From assembly GCF_030817315.1 (NCBI RefSeq), contig NZ_JAUSZF010000001.1, positions 1,348,501 through 1,412,500 of the forward strand: a stretch of DNA of 64,000 bases. The letters run 5' to 3'. This stretch comes from Sphingomonas faeni. GTDB lineage: Bacteria; Pseudomonadota; Alphaproteobacteria; Sphingomonadales; Sphingomonadaceae. The notes beneath the pieces were generated by a model, which worked only from the letters and a program-made list of their open reading frames with translations, made no database searches and had not been told where the DNA came from. The position numbers were made by a program, and so were the translations under genes. How positions within the stretch are numbered: position 1 is the stretch's first letter; every line of letters starts with the position of its first letter. Shown here in pieces: positions 15,032-23,412 of the stretch.

Positions 15032-15343
15032 ATGAGCGGATCGAGCGGGAGCATCGTGATATGGTCGACGTCGAGCGGCGGATCGACCTCCACTGGCGGG
15101 TCTTCGACCGGCGGATCGAGCGGCAACGTCTCCTCGGCATTGGGTGGATCGACCGGCGACGTGTCCTCCTCGACCGGCAGCGGATCGAGCACGAGCAGTG
15201 CGAGTTCCGGTGGCAGCACGGGATCGAGCGGGCGTCCGCCGGCACCCGTTCCCGCGCCGCCGATGGTGTTGCTGTTCGGCGCGGCAGCGGCAGCACTTGT
15301 GGCACGCAAGCGTTTCGCCAAGCCAAAGGGCGTTGCCGCCTAA
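15032..15343 (+). CDS. Ser/Gly/Thr-rich ORF with PEP-CTERM-like C-terminus
   Basis: The 103-residue frame has two parts. Residues 1-70 are low-complexity Ser/Gly/Thr with repeated GGSSTGGSSG-type runs. The last 35 hold PAPVPAPPMVLLFG, a hydrophobic stretch and ARKRF. That is the layout of a PEP-CTERM protein-sorting tail (VPxP, transmembrane helix, basic end), with the VPAPP variant I associate with sphingomonads. Such tails are cut by exosortase. Odd points are the lack of an N-terminal signal peptide, no visible Shine-Dalgarno, and a stop codon close upstream. It may be a real short protein or the remnant of a longer one. A strong terminator follows. Confidence 0.5.
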   Translation: MSGSSGSIVIWSTSSGGSTSTGGSSTGGSSGNVSSALGGSTGDVSSSTGSGSSTSSASSGGSTGSSGRPPAPVPAPPMVLLFGAAAAALVARKRFAKPKGVAA

Positions 15344-15362
15344 ACGCCCGAATGCCGCAGAG

Positions 15363-15400
15363 AAAAGGCCCCGCCGGATATGCTCCGACGGGGCCTTTTT
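15363..15400. terminator. Bidirectional rho-independent terminator
   Basis: AAAAGGCCCCGCCGG and CCGACGGGGCCTTTTT form a GC-rich stem with one mismatch and a short loop, flanked by A-runs and T-runs on both sides. It sits between the convergent Ser/Gly-rich ORF and the host-attachment gene and can serve both. Confidence 0.9.
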
Positions 15401-15412
15401 CGTATCTGAGGT

Positions 15413-15853
15413 TCAGGCGTTCTGGAGCGCTTTCTCGATGTCCTTGATCGGATGTCCGGTCAGGTCCTTGTCGAGTTCACCCTTGAGGCGGCTGCTGACT
15501 TCCTTGTGGTAATGCTTGCGCAATTCACCAAGTGTCTTCGGCGGTGCGACGACAATCAGCGAGTCATACTTGTTCTTCAGCGCACCCATCTTGAGGAAGT
15601 CGGCTGCGTCGGCAGCGAAGCGATCTTCCTCGATCTGGTGGAAATCGGTCGGCTCGACCGAACTCTGCACACCGCCCTGCGGAGACGAGGCGCGGCCCGC
15701 GGAGTCGGTCGCCTGGTCGCGGGTGGCCGGATTGTCCTGCTCCTGGGCCTTTTCGACGACGAAATTGGGAAATTCATTGTCTCCCTCGTTGCGCAGGAAC
15801 AGCATTTTCCGGCCGTCCGCGACGAGCACGACGGAGTTGTGGGGAAGATGCAT
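15413..15853 (-). CDS. Host-attachment family protein
   Basis: The 146-residue protein starts [18 protein letters not shown] and ends [20 protein letters not shown], then [19 protein letters not shown]. This is the pattern of the host-attachment family (PF10116), first named from an Agrobacterium attachment gene and related in fold to eRF1/Dom34-type domains. No signal peptide is seen, so it is cytoplasmic and its role here is unknown. It is divergent from serS and converges on a shared terminator. Confidence 0.85.
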   Translation of the reverse strand: MHLPHNSVVLVADGRKMLFLRNEGDNEFPNFVVEKAQEQDNPATRDQATDSAGRASSPQGGVQSSVEPTDFHQIEEDRFAADAADFLKMGALKNKYDSLIVVAPPKTLGELRKHYHKEVSSRLKGELDKDLTGHPIKDIEKALQNA

Positions 15854-15956
15854 GCGGGTCTCTCCTTTTCGCTATGCGTACACGGGGTTAACGCGCCCAG
15901 TACCGGGGAGGTTGCGCTGCCTTGCGTACGCCCCCGGCGGTCGGCATAGCCCAGCC

Positions 15957-17234
15957 ATGCACGACATACGCCTGATCCGCGACGATCCCGCCGCCTTCGA
16001 CGCCGCCCTTGCCAAGCGGGGTGTCGCACCGCAGTCCGCCTCGCTGGTGACGCTCGACGAACAGCGCCGAGCGACGATCGCGGAGTCGCAGACCGCGCAG
16101 ACGCGGCGCAACGAACTGTCGAAGGCGATCGGCCAAGCCAAGGCGCAGAAGGACGAGGCCAAGGCGCAGGCGCTGATGGCCGAGGTCGCGAGCCTGAAGG
16201 AGGCGCTGCCGCAGCTGGAAGCGGAGGAAGCGCGACTGAGTGGCGAACTCGACGATATGCTGGCGGCGATCCCCAACCTGCCCGCGACCGACGTGCCGGA
16301 AGGCGGCGGCGAAGACGATAACGCGCTCGTCCACACCCGCGGCACGCCGACGATTTTTGCCTTCGCTGCCCGCGAACACGACGCGATCGGTCCGGCGATC
16401 GGCCTCGACTTCGAGACCGGCGCGGCGATGTCGGGCGCGCGCTTCACGCTGGTCCGTGGTCCTGCCGCCAAGCTGCAACGCGCGCTCGGGCAGTTCATGC
16501 TCGATCACGTCGCCGAGGCCGGCTTCGAACAGGTTTCGCCACCGCTGCTGGTGCGTGACGAAGCCGTGTTCGGCACGGGCCAGTTGCCCAAATTCTCCGA
16601 GGACCTGTTCCGCACCACCGATGGTCGCTGGCTGATCCCGACTGCGGAGGTGAGCCTCACCAACATCGTCCGCGAACAGATCCTAGCCGAGGCCGAGCTG
16701 CCGTTGCGCTTCACCGCGCTGACGCCGTGCTTCCGCTCCGAGGCAGGTGCTGCGGGGCGCGATACGCGCGGCTATATCCGCCAGCACCAGTTCGACAAGG
16801 TCGAGATGGTCTCGATCGTCACGCCCGACATGTCCGAGGCCGAGCACGAGCGGATGACGGCGTGTGCGGAGGGCGTGCTCGATGCGTTGCAGCTGCCGTT
16901 CAGGCGGATGCTCCTATGCACCGGCGATATGGGCTTCACCGCGGCACGCACCTACGATCTCGAAGTCTGGCTGCCGGGCCAGGCGCGGTATCGTGAGATC
17001 AGCAGCGTCTCGACCTGCACCGATTTCCAGGCGCGCCGCATGAACGCGCGCTATCGGCCCGAGGGCGAGAAGGGAACGCGGTTCGTCCACACGCTCAACG
17101 GCTCCGCGCTCGCGGTCGGCCGCACGCTGGTCGCGGTGTTGGAGAATTACCAGCAGGAGGATGGCTCGGTCGCAGTGCCGGCGGTGCTCCAGCCGTACCT
17201 AGGCGGGCTGACTATGCTGGAGCCGAAGCGCTGA
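15957..17234 (+). CDS. serS: Seryl-tRNA synthetase
   Basis: A class-II synthetase charging tRNA-Ser (and tRNA-Sec if present). The 425 residues are the normal length. The N-terminal 110 residues form the long tRNA-binding coiled coil ([20 protein letters not shown] at the start). Motif 2 is seen as [20 protein letters not shown] with QHQFDKVE, and motif 3 ends in [19 protein letters not shown] set the start at the [10 protein letters not shown] methionine; the open frame continues upstream but reads antisense to the host-attachment gene. The stop overlaps the surE start by one base (TGATG). Confidence 0.97.
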   Translation: MHDIRLIRDDPAAFDAALAKRGVAPQSASLVTLDEQRRATIAESQTAQTRRNELSKAIGQAKAQKDEAKAQALMAEVASLKEALPQLEAEEARLSGELDDMLAAIPNLPATDVPEGGGEDDNALVHTRGTPTIFAFAAREHDAIGPAIGLDFETGAAMSGARFTLVRGPAAKLQRALGQFMLDHVAEAGFEQVSPPLLVRDEAVFGTGQLPKFSEDLFRTTDGRWLIPTAEVSLTNIVREQILAEAELPLRFTALTPCFRSEAGAAGRDTRGYIRQHQFDKVEMVSIVTPDMSEAEHERMTACAEGVLDALQLPFRRMLLCTGDMGFTAARTYDLEVWLPGQARYREISSVSTCTDFQARRMNARYRPEGEKGTRFVHTLNGSALAVGRTLVAVLENYQQEDGSVAVPAVLQPYLGGLTMLEPKR

Positions 17235-17998
17235 TGCGGATCCTGCTGACCAACGACGACGGCTATTACGCCCCTGGACTCAAGGTGTTGGAGGCGATTG
17301 CCAAGACGCTGTCGGACGACGTCTGGGTGGTGGCGCCGGCGGAGGAACAGTCGGGCGCAGGCCATTCGCTGACGCTGTCGCGACCGTTGCGCGTCCGTAA
17401 GCACGGCGAGAAGCGCTACGCGGTGGCGGGCACGCCGACCGACGCGGTGATGATGGCGCTGGCCAAGATCATGAAGGATTGCCAGCCCGACCTGATCCTG
17501 TCCGGCGTCAACCGCGGGGCGAACCTCGCCGAGGACGTGACCTATTCGGGCACCGTTTCGGCAGCGATGGAGGGCGCGCTGGGCGGCATCCGGTCGATCG
17601 CGCTGAGCCAGATCTACAGTCGCGAGGGGATGGGCGACAGCGTACCGTTCGAGGCGGCAGCTGCCTGGGGCGAGCGCGTGTTGCGGCCGCTGGTCGATGC
17701 GCCGCTCGCTCCACGGACGCTGGTCAACATCAACTTCCCCGCTTGTCCCGCCGACGCGGTGAAGGGCGTCCGTGTCGTCGGCCAGGGCCTGCGCGACTAT
17801 GGGCGGTTGCAGATCGTCAGCAACACCGATCCGCGCGGGTACGAATATCACTGGTTCGCGCTCGGCCGGACGGTCGAGACGCCGGCGCACGCGACCGATC
17901 TCGAAGCGACGGCGGCGGGATATGTGTCGGTCACGCCGTTGCACCTCGACCTGACGCATTTCGAATCGATGGACATGCTGACGCAGGCCTATCGTTGA
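17234..17998 (+). CDS. surE: 5'/3'-nucleotidase SurE
   Basis: SurE is a metal-dependent survival phosphatase acting on nucleoside monophosphates. The N-terminal LLTNDDGYYAPG holds the metal-binding Asp pair, and SGVNRGANLAEDVTYSGTV is the second active-site region. The length of 254 is typical. It is coupled on both sides by one-base TGATG overlaps, to serS and nlpD. The pcm gene that often lies next to surE is missing. Confidence 0.96.
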   Translation: MRILLTNDDGYYAPGLKVLEAIAKTLSDDVWVVAPAEEQSGAGHSLTLSRPLRVRKHGEKRYAVAGTPTDAVMMALAKIMKDCQPDLILSGVNRGANLAEDVTYSGTVSAAMEGALGGIRSIALSQIYSREGMGDSVPFEAAAAWGERVLRPLVDAPLAPRTLVNINFPACPADAVKGVRVVGQGLRDYGRLQIVSNTDPRGYEYHWFALGRTVETPAHATDLEATAAGYVSVTPLHLDLTHFESMDMLTQAYR

Positions 17999-19146
17999 TG
18001 CGGCGTGCGGGCGTCCTGGTTTTGCTGGCGACGCTCGCGCTGACCGCGTGCATTCCGAAGGTCGATCGTCCCGCCGGCTACGGAAACGCACCGCAGCGCC
18101 CGTACCGCGATCCCCCGCCCCGCCGCGACGATCCGCCTCGCCCCCGTGAGACTACGCCGCGGGAGAATAGGCCTCGCGACGACAGGCCGGTGCAGGACAT
18201 TCCCGGACGCGATACCGGCGAGGTCACCACCCTGCCCGCCCCGCGCCCCGCTTGGGAGGCGCGGCCGGTCAGCGCGGATGCGAAGACGATTCCGGACACC
18301 ACCTACATCGTCCGGCCCGGCGATACGCTGAGCCGCGTCGTCGATCGCAGCGGCGCGAGCCTCGAAGCGATCGCCCGCGCGAACGACCTCGAGCCTCCTT
18401 ATACGATCCGCACCGGCCAGCGGTTGCAGATCCCCGGTGGCCGCTATCACCAGGTCCGCCGCGGCGAGACCGGCATCGCGATCGCCCGCGCCTACGGCGT
18501 AGAATGGTCGCGGATCGTCGCCGTCAACGCACTCGTCGAACCGTACGTGCTGCGCGCCGACCAGCGCATCCAGATCCCCGGCGAAGCAAGCGGCGGCACC
18601 GCCAGCGCCTCCGAACGCGCGCGGGCGTTCACGCTCGACATCGACGACATCCTGACCGGTGGCGAACCCGCGCTCGCGAGCAACCAGGCGCCGGCAAGAC
18701 CGATCGCGACACCGCGCCGCGTGCTCCCGTCCAACGCCGTCGTGACCGCGCCAGCCCGTCTGGCGAGCGGCGGGTTCCTGTGGCCAGTCGACGGCAAGGT
18801 CGTGAAACGCTTCGGCCACGGCGCGAGCGGCGAGCGCAACGACGGCATCAAGATCGCGGTGCCGGTCTCGACCCCGATCCATGCGGCGGCGGACGGCGTG
18901 GTCGCGTATGTCGGCGACGGCATCGCTGCGCTTGGCGGGTTGGTGATCATCAAGCATGGCGGTGGCTGGACGAGCGTCTATGGCCACGCATCGAAGCTGC
19001 TCGTTCAGCGCGGCCAGAGCGTGAAACGGGGTCAGACGGTTGCGTTGTCGGGCGATACCGGGTTTGCGGACCGGCCGGAGTTGCACTTCGAACTGCGTAA
19101 GGGGCGCACGCCAGTGGATCCGACGTCGCAACTGCCGCGAACCTGA
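17998..19146 (+). CDS. nlpD: NlpD-like lipoprotein with LysM and degenerate LytM domains
   Basis: The 382-residue precursor has a lipoprotein signal peptide with lipobox LTAC (Cys about residue 18), a Pro/Arg-rich linker, two LysM repeats ([17 protein letters not shown] near 102 and [19 protein letters not shown] near 150), and a C-terminal M23/LytM domain (about 260-380, ending [10 protein letters not shown]). The first zinc-ligand His of active M23 enzymes is not seen: the site reads [10 protein letters not shown]. This is as in NlpD/EnvC, which activate amidases and do not cut peptidoglycan themselves. I infer a septal amidase activator in the cell envelope, coupled to surE. A divergent alternative role as an active endopeptidase is unlikely. 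Confidence 0.88.
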   Translation: MRRAGVLVLLATLALTACIPKVDRPAGYGNAPQRPYRDPPPRRDDPPRPRETTPRENRPRDDRPVQDIPGRDTGEVTTLPAPRPAWEARPVSADAKTIPDTTYIVRPGDTLSRVVDRSGASLEAIARANDLEPPYTIRTGQRLQIPGGRYHQVRRGETGIAIARAYGVEWSRIVAVNALVEPYVLRADQRIQIPGEASGGTASASERARAFTLDIDDILTGGEPALASNQAPARPIATPRRVLPSNAVVTAPARLASGGFLWPVDGKVVKRFGHGASGERNDGIKIAVPVSTPIHAAADGVVAYVGDGIAALGGLVIIKHGGGWTSVYGHASKLLVQRGQSVKRGQTVALSGDTGFADRPELHFELRKGRTPVDPTSQLPRT

Positions 19147-19150
19147 TTCT

Positions 19151-19233
19151 CCCCTTCCGCTTGCGGGAGGGGTCGGGGGAGGGCATGGGGACGACGAAGC
19201 CCCTCCCCTAACCCCTCCCGCAAGCGGAAGGGG
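19151..19233. repeat. GC-rich inverted repeat whose end forms the tyrS RBS
   Basis: The arm at 19151-19183, beginning CCCCTTCCGCTTGCGGGAGG, pairs with the arm at 19199-19233, which ends CCGCAAGCGGAAGGGG. The last bases GGAAGGGGAACGAG lie 7-20 bp before the tyrS ATG and are the only Shine-Dalgarno-like sequence there. The core is shared with the element at 7189. Confidence 0.85.
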
Positions 19234-19246
19234 AACGAGACGCACC

Positions 19247-20470
19247 ATGACCTACCAGTCCGACCTGCTCACCACGCTGACCTCGCGCGGCTATGTCCAC
19301 CAGATGACCGACGCCGCCGCGCTCGATGCGCTCGCGGGCAAGCAGGTCGTCCCCGGCTATATCGGCTTCGATCCGACCGCACCGTCGCTCCACGTCGGCA
19401 GCCTCGTGCAGATCATGCTGCTCCGCCGGCTCCAGCAGACCGGGCACAAGCCGATCGTCCTGATGGGCGGCGGCACCGGCAAGATCGGCGACCCCAGCTT
19501 CAAGGACGAAGCGCGCAAACTGCTCGGCGAGGACGGCATCAAGGCCAATGTCGCCTCGATCCGCCGCATTTTCGAACGCTTCCTGACCTTCGGTGACGGG
19601 CCCACGGACGCCGTGATGCTCGACAATGCCGAGTGGCTCGACGCGCTCGAATACATCCCGTTCCTGCGCGACGTCGGCCAGCATTTCTCGGTCAATCGGA
19701 TGCTCGCGTTCGATTCGGTCAAGCTCCGCCTCGACCGCGAACAGTCGCTGAGCTTCCTCGAATTCAACTACATGATCCTCCAGGCCTACGACTTCCTGGA
19801 ACTGTCGCGCCGCGCCACGTGCCGGTTGCAGATGGGCGGGTCGGACCAGTGGGGCAACATCGTCAACGGCATCGAACTGGCGCGCCGCATGGATTCCACC
19901 GAGGTCTACGGCGTCACCACGCCGCTGATCACGACCGCGGACGGCGGCAAGATGGGCAAGACTATGTCGGGCGCGGTATGGCTGCACGAGGACCAGTTGC
20001 CGCACTTCGACTACTGGCAGTTCTGGCGCAACACCGACGACCGCGATGTCGGCCGCTTCCTGAAACTGTTCACCGACCTCCCGCTCGACGAGATCGCACG
20101 CCTCGAAGCGCTCGAAGGCGCGCAGATCAACGCCGCCAAGATCGTCCTCGCCAACGAAGCGACCGCGATGTGCCGCGGGCGCGAGGCAGCCGAACAGGCC
20201 GCCGAGACTGCGCGAAAGACGTTCGAGGAGGGCGCTTCGGGCAACGCGCTGCCCAGCTACGCCGTTGCCGGTGGCGCGATCGGTGTCGTCGAGGCTCTGG
20301 TCGGGCTGGGCTTTGTCGCCTCCAACGGCGAGGCCCGTCGCAAGATCGCAGAGGGCGCGGTGCGGGTTGACGGCGAACCGATGCGCGAGCCAACCGCGAG
20401 CATCGACGTCGCCTCACCCGTCCGGCTCAGCCTCGGCAAGAAACGCCATGGGATGCTAACCCCCTCGTAA
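19247..20470 (+). CDS. tyrS: Tyrosyl-tRNA synthetase
   Basis: A class-I synthetase charging tRNA-Tyr, 407 residues. The HIGH-type motif is in [10 protein letters not shown] (about residue 46), the KMSKS loop reads [10 protein letters not shown] (about 235), and the C-terminal 60 residues are an S4 RNA-binding domain ([16 protein letters not shown]). The start [11 protein letters not shown] is preceded by the palindrome described above; an upstream in-frame extension overlaps nlpD and is not protein-like. Confidence 0.96.
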   Translation: MTYQSDLLTTLTSRGYVHQMTDAAALDALAGKQVVPGYIGFDPTAPSLHVGSLVQIMLLRRLQQTGHKPIVLMGGGTGKIGDPSFKDEARKLLGEDGIKANVASIRRIFERFLTFGDGPTDAVMLDNAEWLDALEYIPFLRDVGQHFSVNRMLAFDSVKLRLDREQSLSFLEFNYMILQAYDFLELSRRATCRLQMGGSDQWGNIVNGIELARRMDSTEVYGVTTPLITTADGGKMGKTMSGAVWLHEDQLPHFDYWQFWRNTDDRDVGRFLKLFTDLPLDEIARLEALEGAQINAAKIVLANEATAMCRGREAAEQAAETARKTFEEGASGNALPSYAVAGGAIGVVEALVGLGFVASNGEARRKIAEGAVRVDGEPMREPTASIDVASPVRLSLGKKRHGMLTPS

Positions 20471-20576
20471 TAGACGCCGTCTCGTTTCGAAGAACGCCGC
20501 GTTAAGCATCACCGTCCGTATCGGGTTCACGCGAGGACGCGTACACCGGGGGATGATTATTCCAGGGGAACGATCG

Positions 20577-20894
20577 ATGCCACGCTACGCAACGGCCGTT
20601 CGCGATACGCGCGGCGAGCCCCGCGACGAGGTGATGCATCGGACGCATGCGCTCGACGGCGACGATCGCACGGTGAGGCTCGTGCTGGTCAACATGTCCG
20701 CCAACGGCCTCATGGCACGCTGCGACGGCGATCCGGTGGCGGGTGAACGACTGCGGATCCGCCTGCCGATCCTGGGCTATGTCGACACGATCGTACGCTG
20801 GTCGCTCGGCGGGCGGATCGGCTGCGAGCTCGAGCGGACGATACCGCTGGCCGAGTATTACACGATGCTCACGGTAATGACCCGCAACAGCTGA
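20577..20894 (+). CDS. PilZ-like small protein
   Basis: A 105-residue protein with a PilZ-type beta-barrel pattern: VRLVLVNMSANGLMARCDG (the NxSxxG motif), RLRIRLPILGYVDTIVRWSL, and GRIGCELERTIPL. The usual N-terminal RxxxR is only loosely matched (RDTRGEPRDEVMHR), so c-di-GMP binding is uncertain. The ATG at 20577 follows GGGGAACG. It lies alone between tyrS and the convergent recG. It is not a close copy of the PilZ gene at 13909. Confidence 0.72.
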   Translation: MPRYATAVRDTRGEPRDEVMHRTHALDGDDRTVRLVLVNMSANGLMARCDGDPVAGERLRIRLPILGYVDTIVRWSLGGRIGCELERTIPLAEYYTMLTVMTRNS

Positions 20895-20898
20895 CGGT

Positions 20899-22950
20899 TC
20901 ACCCCGAGCGGAGCAGCGCCACGCCGGCGTCGCGATCGAACAGGTAAAGTGCGGTACGTGCCGCCTGCCCTCGTGGTCCTTCGAGGCCACCATCGCGGTC
21001 GATCAGCAGGCGCGCGTCGTCGTGCGCGCATTGCAGCAGGTCGGCCATCATGTCGGGGGTGGCGAGCCGGAACGCCATCTCGCCGGATTGCTTGGTGCCG
21101 AGCAGTTCGCCAGCCCCTCGCAGTCGCAAGTCTTCCTCCGCGATGCGGAAGCCGTCGTTGGTCTCGCGCATCAGCGCGAGGCGCGCGCGCGACGTTTCGC
21201 TCAGCGAAGAGCCGCGCATCAGCAGGCAGATCGACCGCCCGGTGCCGCGCCCTACCCGCCCGCGGAGCTGGTGGAGCTGGGCGAGGCCGAAGCGGTCGGC
21301 ATGCTCGATCACGATCAGCGTCGCGTTGGGGACGTCGACGCCGACCTCGATCACCGTCGTCGCGACAAGGACGGAGGTGTTGGCGGCGGAGAACTCGGCC
21401 ATCACCGCGTCCTTCTCGGCGGGTTTCATGCGGCCGTGGACGAGTGCGACCTTCTCGCCGAACCGCGCGCGCAATGTCTCCGCGCGCATCTCGGCGGCGG
21501 CGAGGTCGCTCTTCTCGCTCTCTTCGACGAGCGGGCACACCCAATAGGCCTGCCCGCCATCGGCCAGATGCCGGCCGAGCGCGTTGACCACGTCGTCGAG
21601 GCGGTCTTCGGAGATCACGCGCGTCTCGATCGGCTGACGGCCCGGCGGCATCTCGTCGAGCCGGCTGACGTCCATCTCGCCATATTGCGCGAGCGTCAGC
21701 GTGCGCGGGATCGGCGTTGCGGTCATTGCGAGCAGATGCGGCGGCGCGACGCCCTTCGCCTGCAACGTCATCCGCTGCGCGACCCCGAAGCGGTGCTGCT
21801 CGTCGACCACCACAAGCCCCAAGTCCTTGTAGCCGACCGCATCCTGGAAGATCGCGTGCGTGCCGATCAAGATATCAATCTCGCCGCTCGCCAGCGCCAT
21901 CAGCGTTGCCTCGCGCACGCGCCCCTTGTCGCGACCGGTAAGCACGCCGACGTTGATCGGCAGCCCGGCGAGCGTTTTCCGCAGCGTCTCGTAATGCTGG
22001 CGCGCGAGGATTTCGGTCGGCGCGAGCATCGCGGCCTGAGCGCCTGCCTCGACCGCGATCAGCATCGCCATCGCCGCGACGAGCGTCTTGCCCGAGCCGA
22101 CATCGCCTTGCAGCAGCCGCAGCATCGGCGCGGTCTGCGCGAGATCGCCCTCGATCTCGCCCACCGTCCGCGATTGGGCGCCGGTGAGGGTGTATGGAAG
22201 CTTGAGCAGATCGCGCAGCCGCCCGTCGCCCTGCAACGCACGGCCACGACGCTTGCGGGTATCCGCGCGGACGATCGTCATCGCGAGCTGGTTCGCGAAC
22301 ACCTCGTCATAGGCCAGCCGCTCGCGCGCCTTCGCATCCGACGGGTCTGCATGGATGCGTTCCAGCGACTCATGCCAGCCCGGCCATTCGCGCTTCGCCT
22401 TCAGGCCCGGCTCGATCCATTCGGGCAGGTCCGGCGCGCGTGCGACCGCCTGCGCGGTCAGCGCCGCCAGTCGTCGCGAGGTGAGGCCTTCCGACAGCGG
22501 ATAGATCGGCTCGCGCTCGCGCAACTCCTCGTCCGGCTCGACGATGTCGGGATGGACGATCTGCAATTCCTGGCCGTATTCGTCGAGCCGGCCCGAGATG
22601 CGCTTGGCCTCGCCGATCGGGAGGAGCTTCTTCGCCCAGCCGGAGCTGCCCCCGAAGAAGACGAGGCTGACGTAATTGCCGTGCTCGTCGGTCGCCTGCA
22701 CACGCGTCGGACCGCGCCCCGCACTGATCTTGTAGTCGCGCGGGGTCAGCGTGATCGTGATGATCCGCCCCGCATCGCTCGACATCAGCTCGGTGCGCGG
22801 CAGGCGATCGACGTATCCGGTCGGCAAATGGAAGGCGACGTCGACGACGCGCGCGAGCCCGAGCCGGTCGAGCGGCTTGGCAAGCGCAGGCCCCACCCCC
22901 TTCAGGACGAGGGTTTCGGCGAACAGCGGATTGAGGATTTCGGGTCGCAT
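20899..22950 (-). CDS. recG: ATP-dependent DNA helicase RecG
   Basis: RecG remodels stalled replication forks and branched recombination intermediates. It has an N-terminal wedge/OB domain (about residues 1-240, with LKGVGPALAKPLDRLGL), Walker A GDVGSGKT near 285, DEQH (VVVDEQHRFG), a second helicase domain and the QLRGRVGRG motif near the end. I use the ATG at 22950, with GAGG 9 bp upstream; an ATG 15 bp earlier overlaps that site. It is divergent from sdhE. Confidence 0.96.
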   Translation of the reverse strand: MRPEILNPLFAETLVLKGVGPALAKPLDRLGLARVVDVAFHLPTGYVDRLPRTELMSSDAGRIITITLTPRDYKISAGRGPTRVQATDEHGNYVSLVFFGGSSGWAKKLLPIGEAKRISGRLDEYGQELQIVHPDIVEPDEELREREPIYPLSEGLTSRRLAALTAQAVARAPDLPEWIEPGLKAKREWPGWHESLERIHADPSDAKARERLAYDEVFANQLAMTIVRADTRKRRGRALQGDGRLRDLLKLPYTLTGAQSRTVGEIEGDLAQTAPMLRLLQGDVGSGKTLVAAMAMLIAVEAGAQAAMLAPTEILARQHYETLRKTLAGLPINVGVLTGRDKGRVREATLMALASGEIDILIGTHAIFQDAVGYKDLGLVVVDEQHRFGVAQRMTLQAKGVAPPHLLAMTATPIPRTLTLAQYGEMDVSRLDEMPPGRQPIETRVISEDRLDDVVNALGRHLADGGQAYWVCPLVEESEKSDLAAAEMRAETLRARFGEKVALVHGRMKPAEKDAVMAEFSAANTSVLVATTVIEVGVDVPNATLIVIEHADRFGLAQLHQLRGRVGRGTGRSICLLMRGSSLSETSRARLALMRETNDGFRIAEEDLRLRGAGELLGTKQSGEMAFRLATPDMMADLLQCAHDDARLLIDRDGGLEGPRGQAARTALYLFDRDAGVALLRSG

Positions 22951-23024
22951 GACTATCTGCCTCATATAGCCAAGCCGACGGCCGCTGCCAGAGCGGTCGC
23001 CGGCTGTTCGTGTTTGGAGATACG

Positions 23025-23291
23025 ATGGACCACGAGACCCGCCTCAAGCGCCTGGGCTTTCGCAGCTCGCACCGCGGCACGCGCGAAGCCGACATGATGA
23101 TCGGCGGCTTCTTCGAAACCTATGGCCGGACGTGGACGCCCGAGCAGCTCGACTGGTTCGAGGCGCTGCTCGAGGAACAGGACGTCGACATCATGGGCTG
23201 GGCGATCGGCTCGATCGCGTGCCCGCCCGAATGGGACGGGCCGATGATGCAGGCGATGCGCGACATCAACTACGTGACGGTCGTGAAGTAG
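23025..23291 (+). CDS. sdhE: Succinate dehydrogenase assembly factor SdhE
   Basis: An 88-residue protein of the SdhE/YgfY/Sdh5 family, which helps attach FAD covalently to succinate dehydrogenase flavoprotein. The flavin-handling RGxxE motif is present in SSHRGTREADMMIGGFF, followed by LDWFEALLEEQDVDIMGW. GGAG lies 5 bp before the chosen ATG. It is followed by a palindromic element and mfd on the same strand. Confidence 0.92.
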   Translation: MDHETRLKRLGFRSSHRGTREADMMIGGFFETYGRTWTPEQLDWFEALLEEQDVDIMGWAIGSIACPPEWDGPMMQAMRDINYVTVVK

Positions 23292-23301
23292 GCCTTCTGC
23301 G

Positions 23302-23405
23302 CCCCTCCCTGGAAGGGAGGGGTTGGGGTGGGTCGGCCGCTTGGCGGTCGTGACACGCGCCTCATACCACCCCACCCCCAAGCCCCTCCCTTCCAGGGAG
23401 GGGGG
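23302..23405. repeat. 104-bp GC-rich element whose end forms the mfd RBS
   Basis: CCCCTCCCTGGAAGGGAGGG, followed by GTTGGGGTGGGT, pairs with ACCCCACCCCCAAGCCCCTC and CCTTCCAGGGAGGGGG across a spacer of about 40 bp. Each arm is also a hairpin. A near-identical element lies at 50404. The right end AGGGAGGGGGGAG is 7 bp from the mfd ATG. Confidence 0.9.
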
Positions 23406-23412
23406 AGTTCGA

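Noticed and set aside
15516..15956. N-terminal extension of SerS
   Set aside because: The frame is open upstream, but it reads antisense to the host-attachment gene and SerS proteins start at MHDIRxIR-type sequence.
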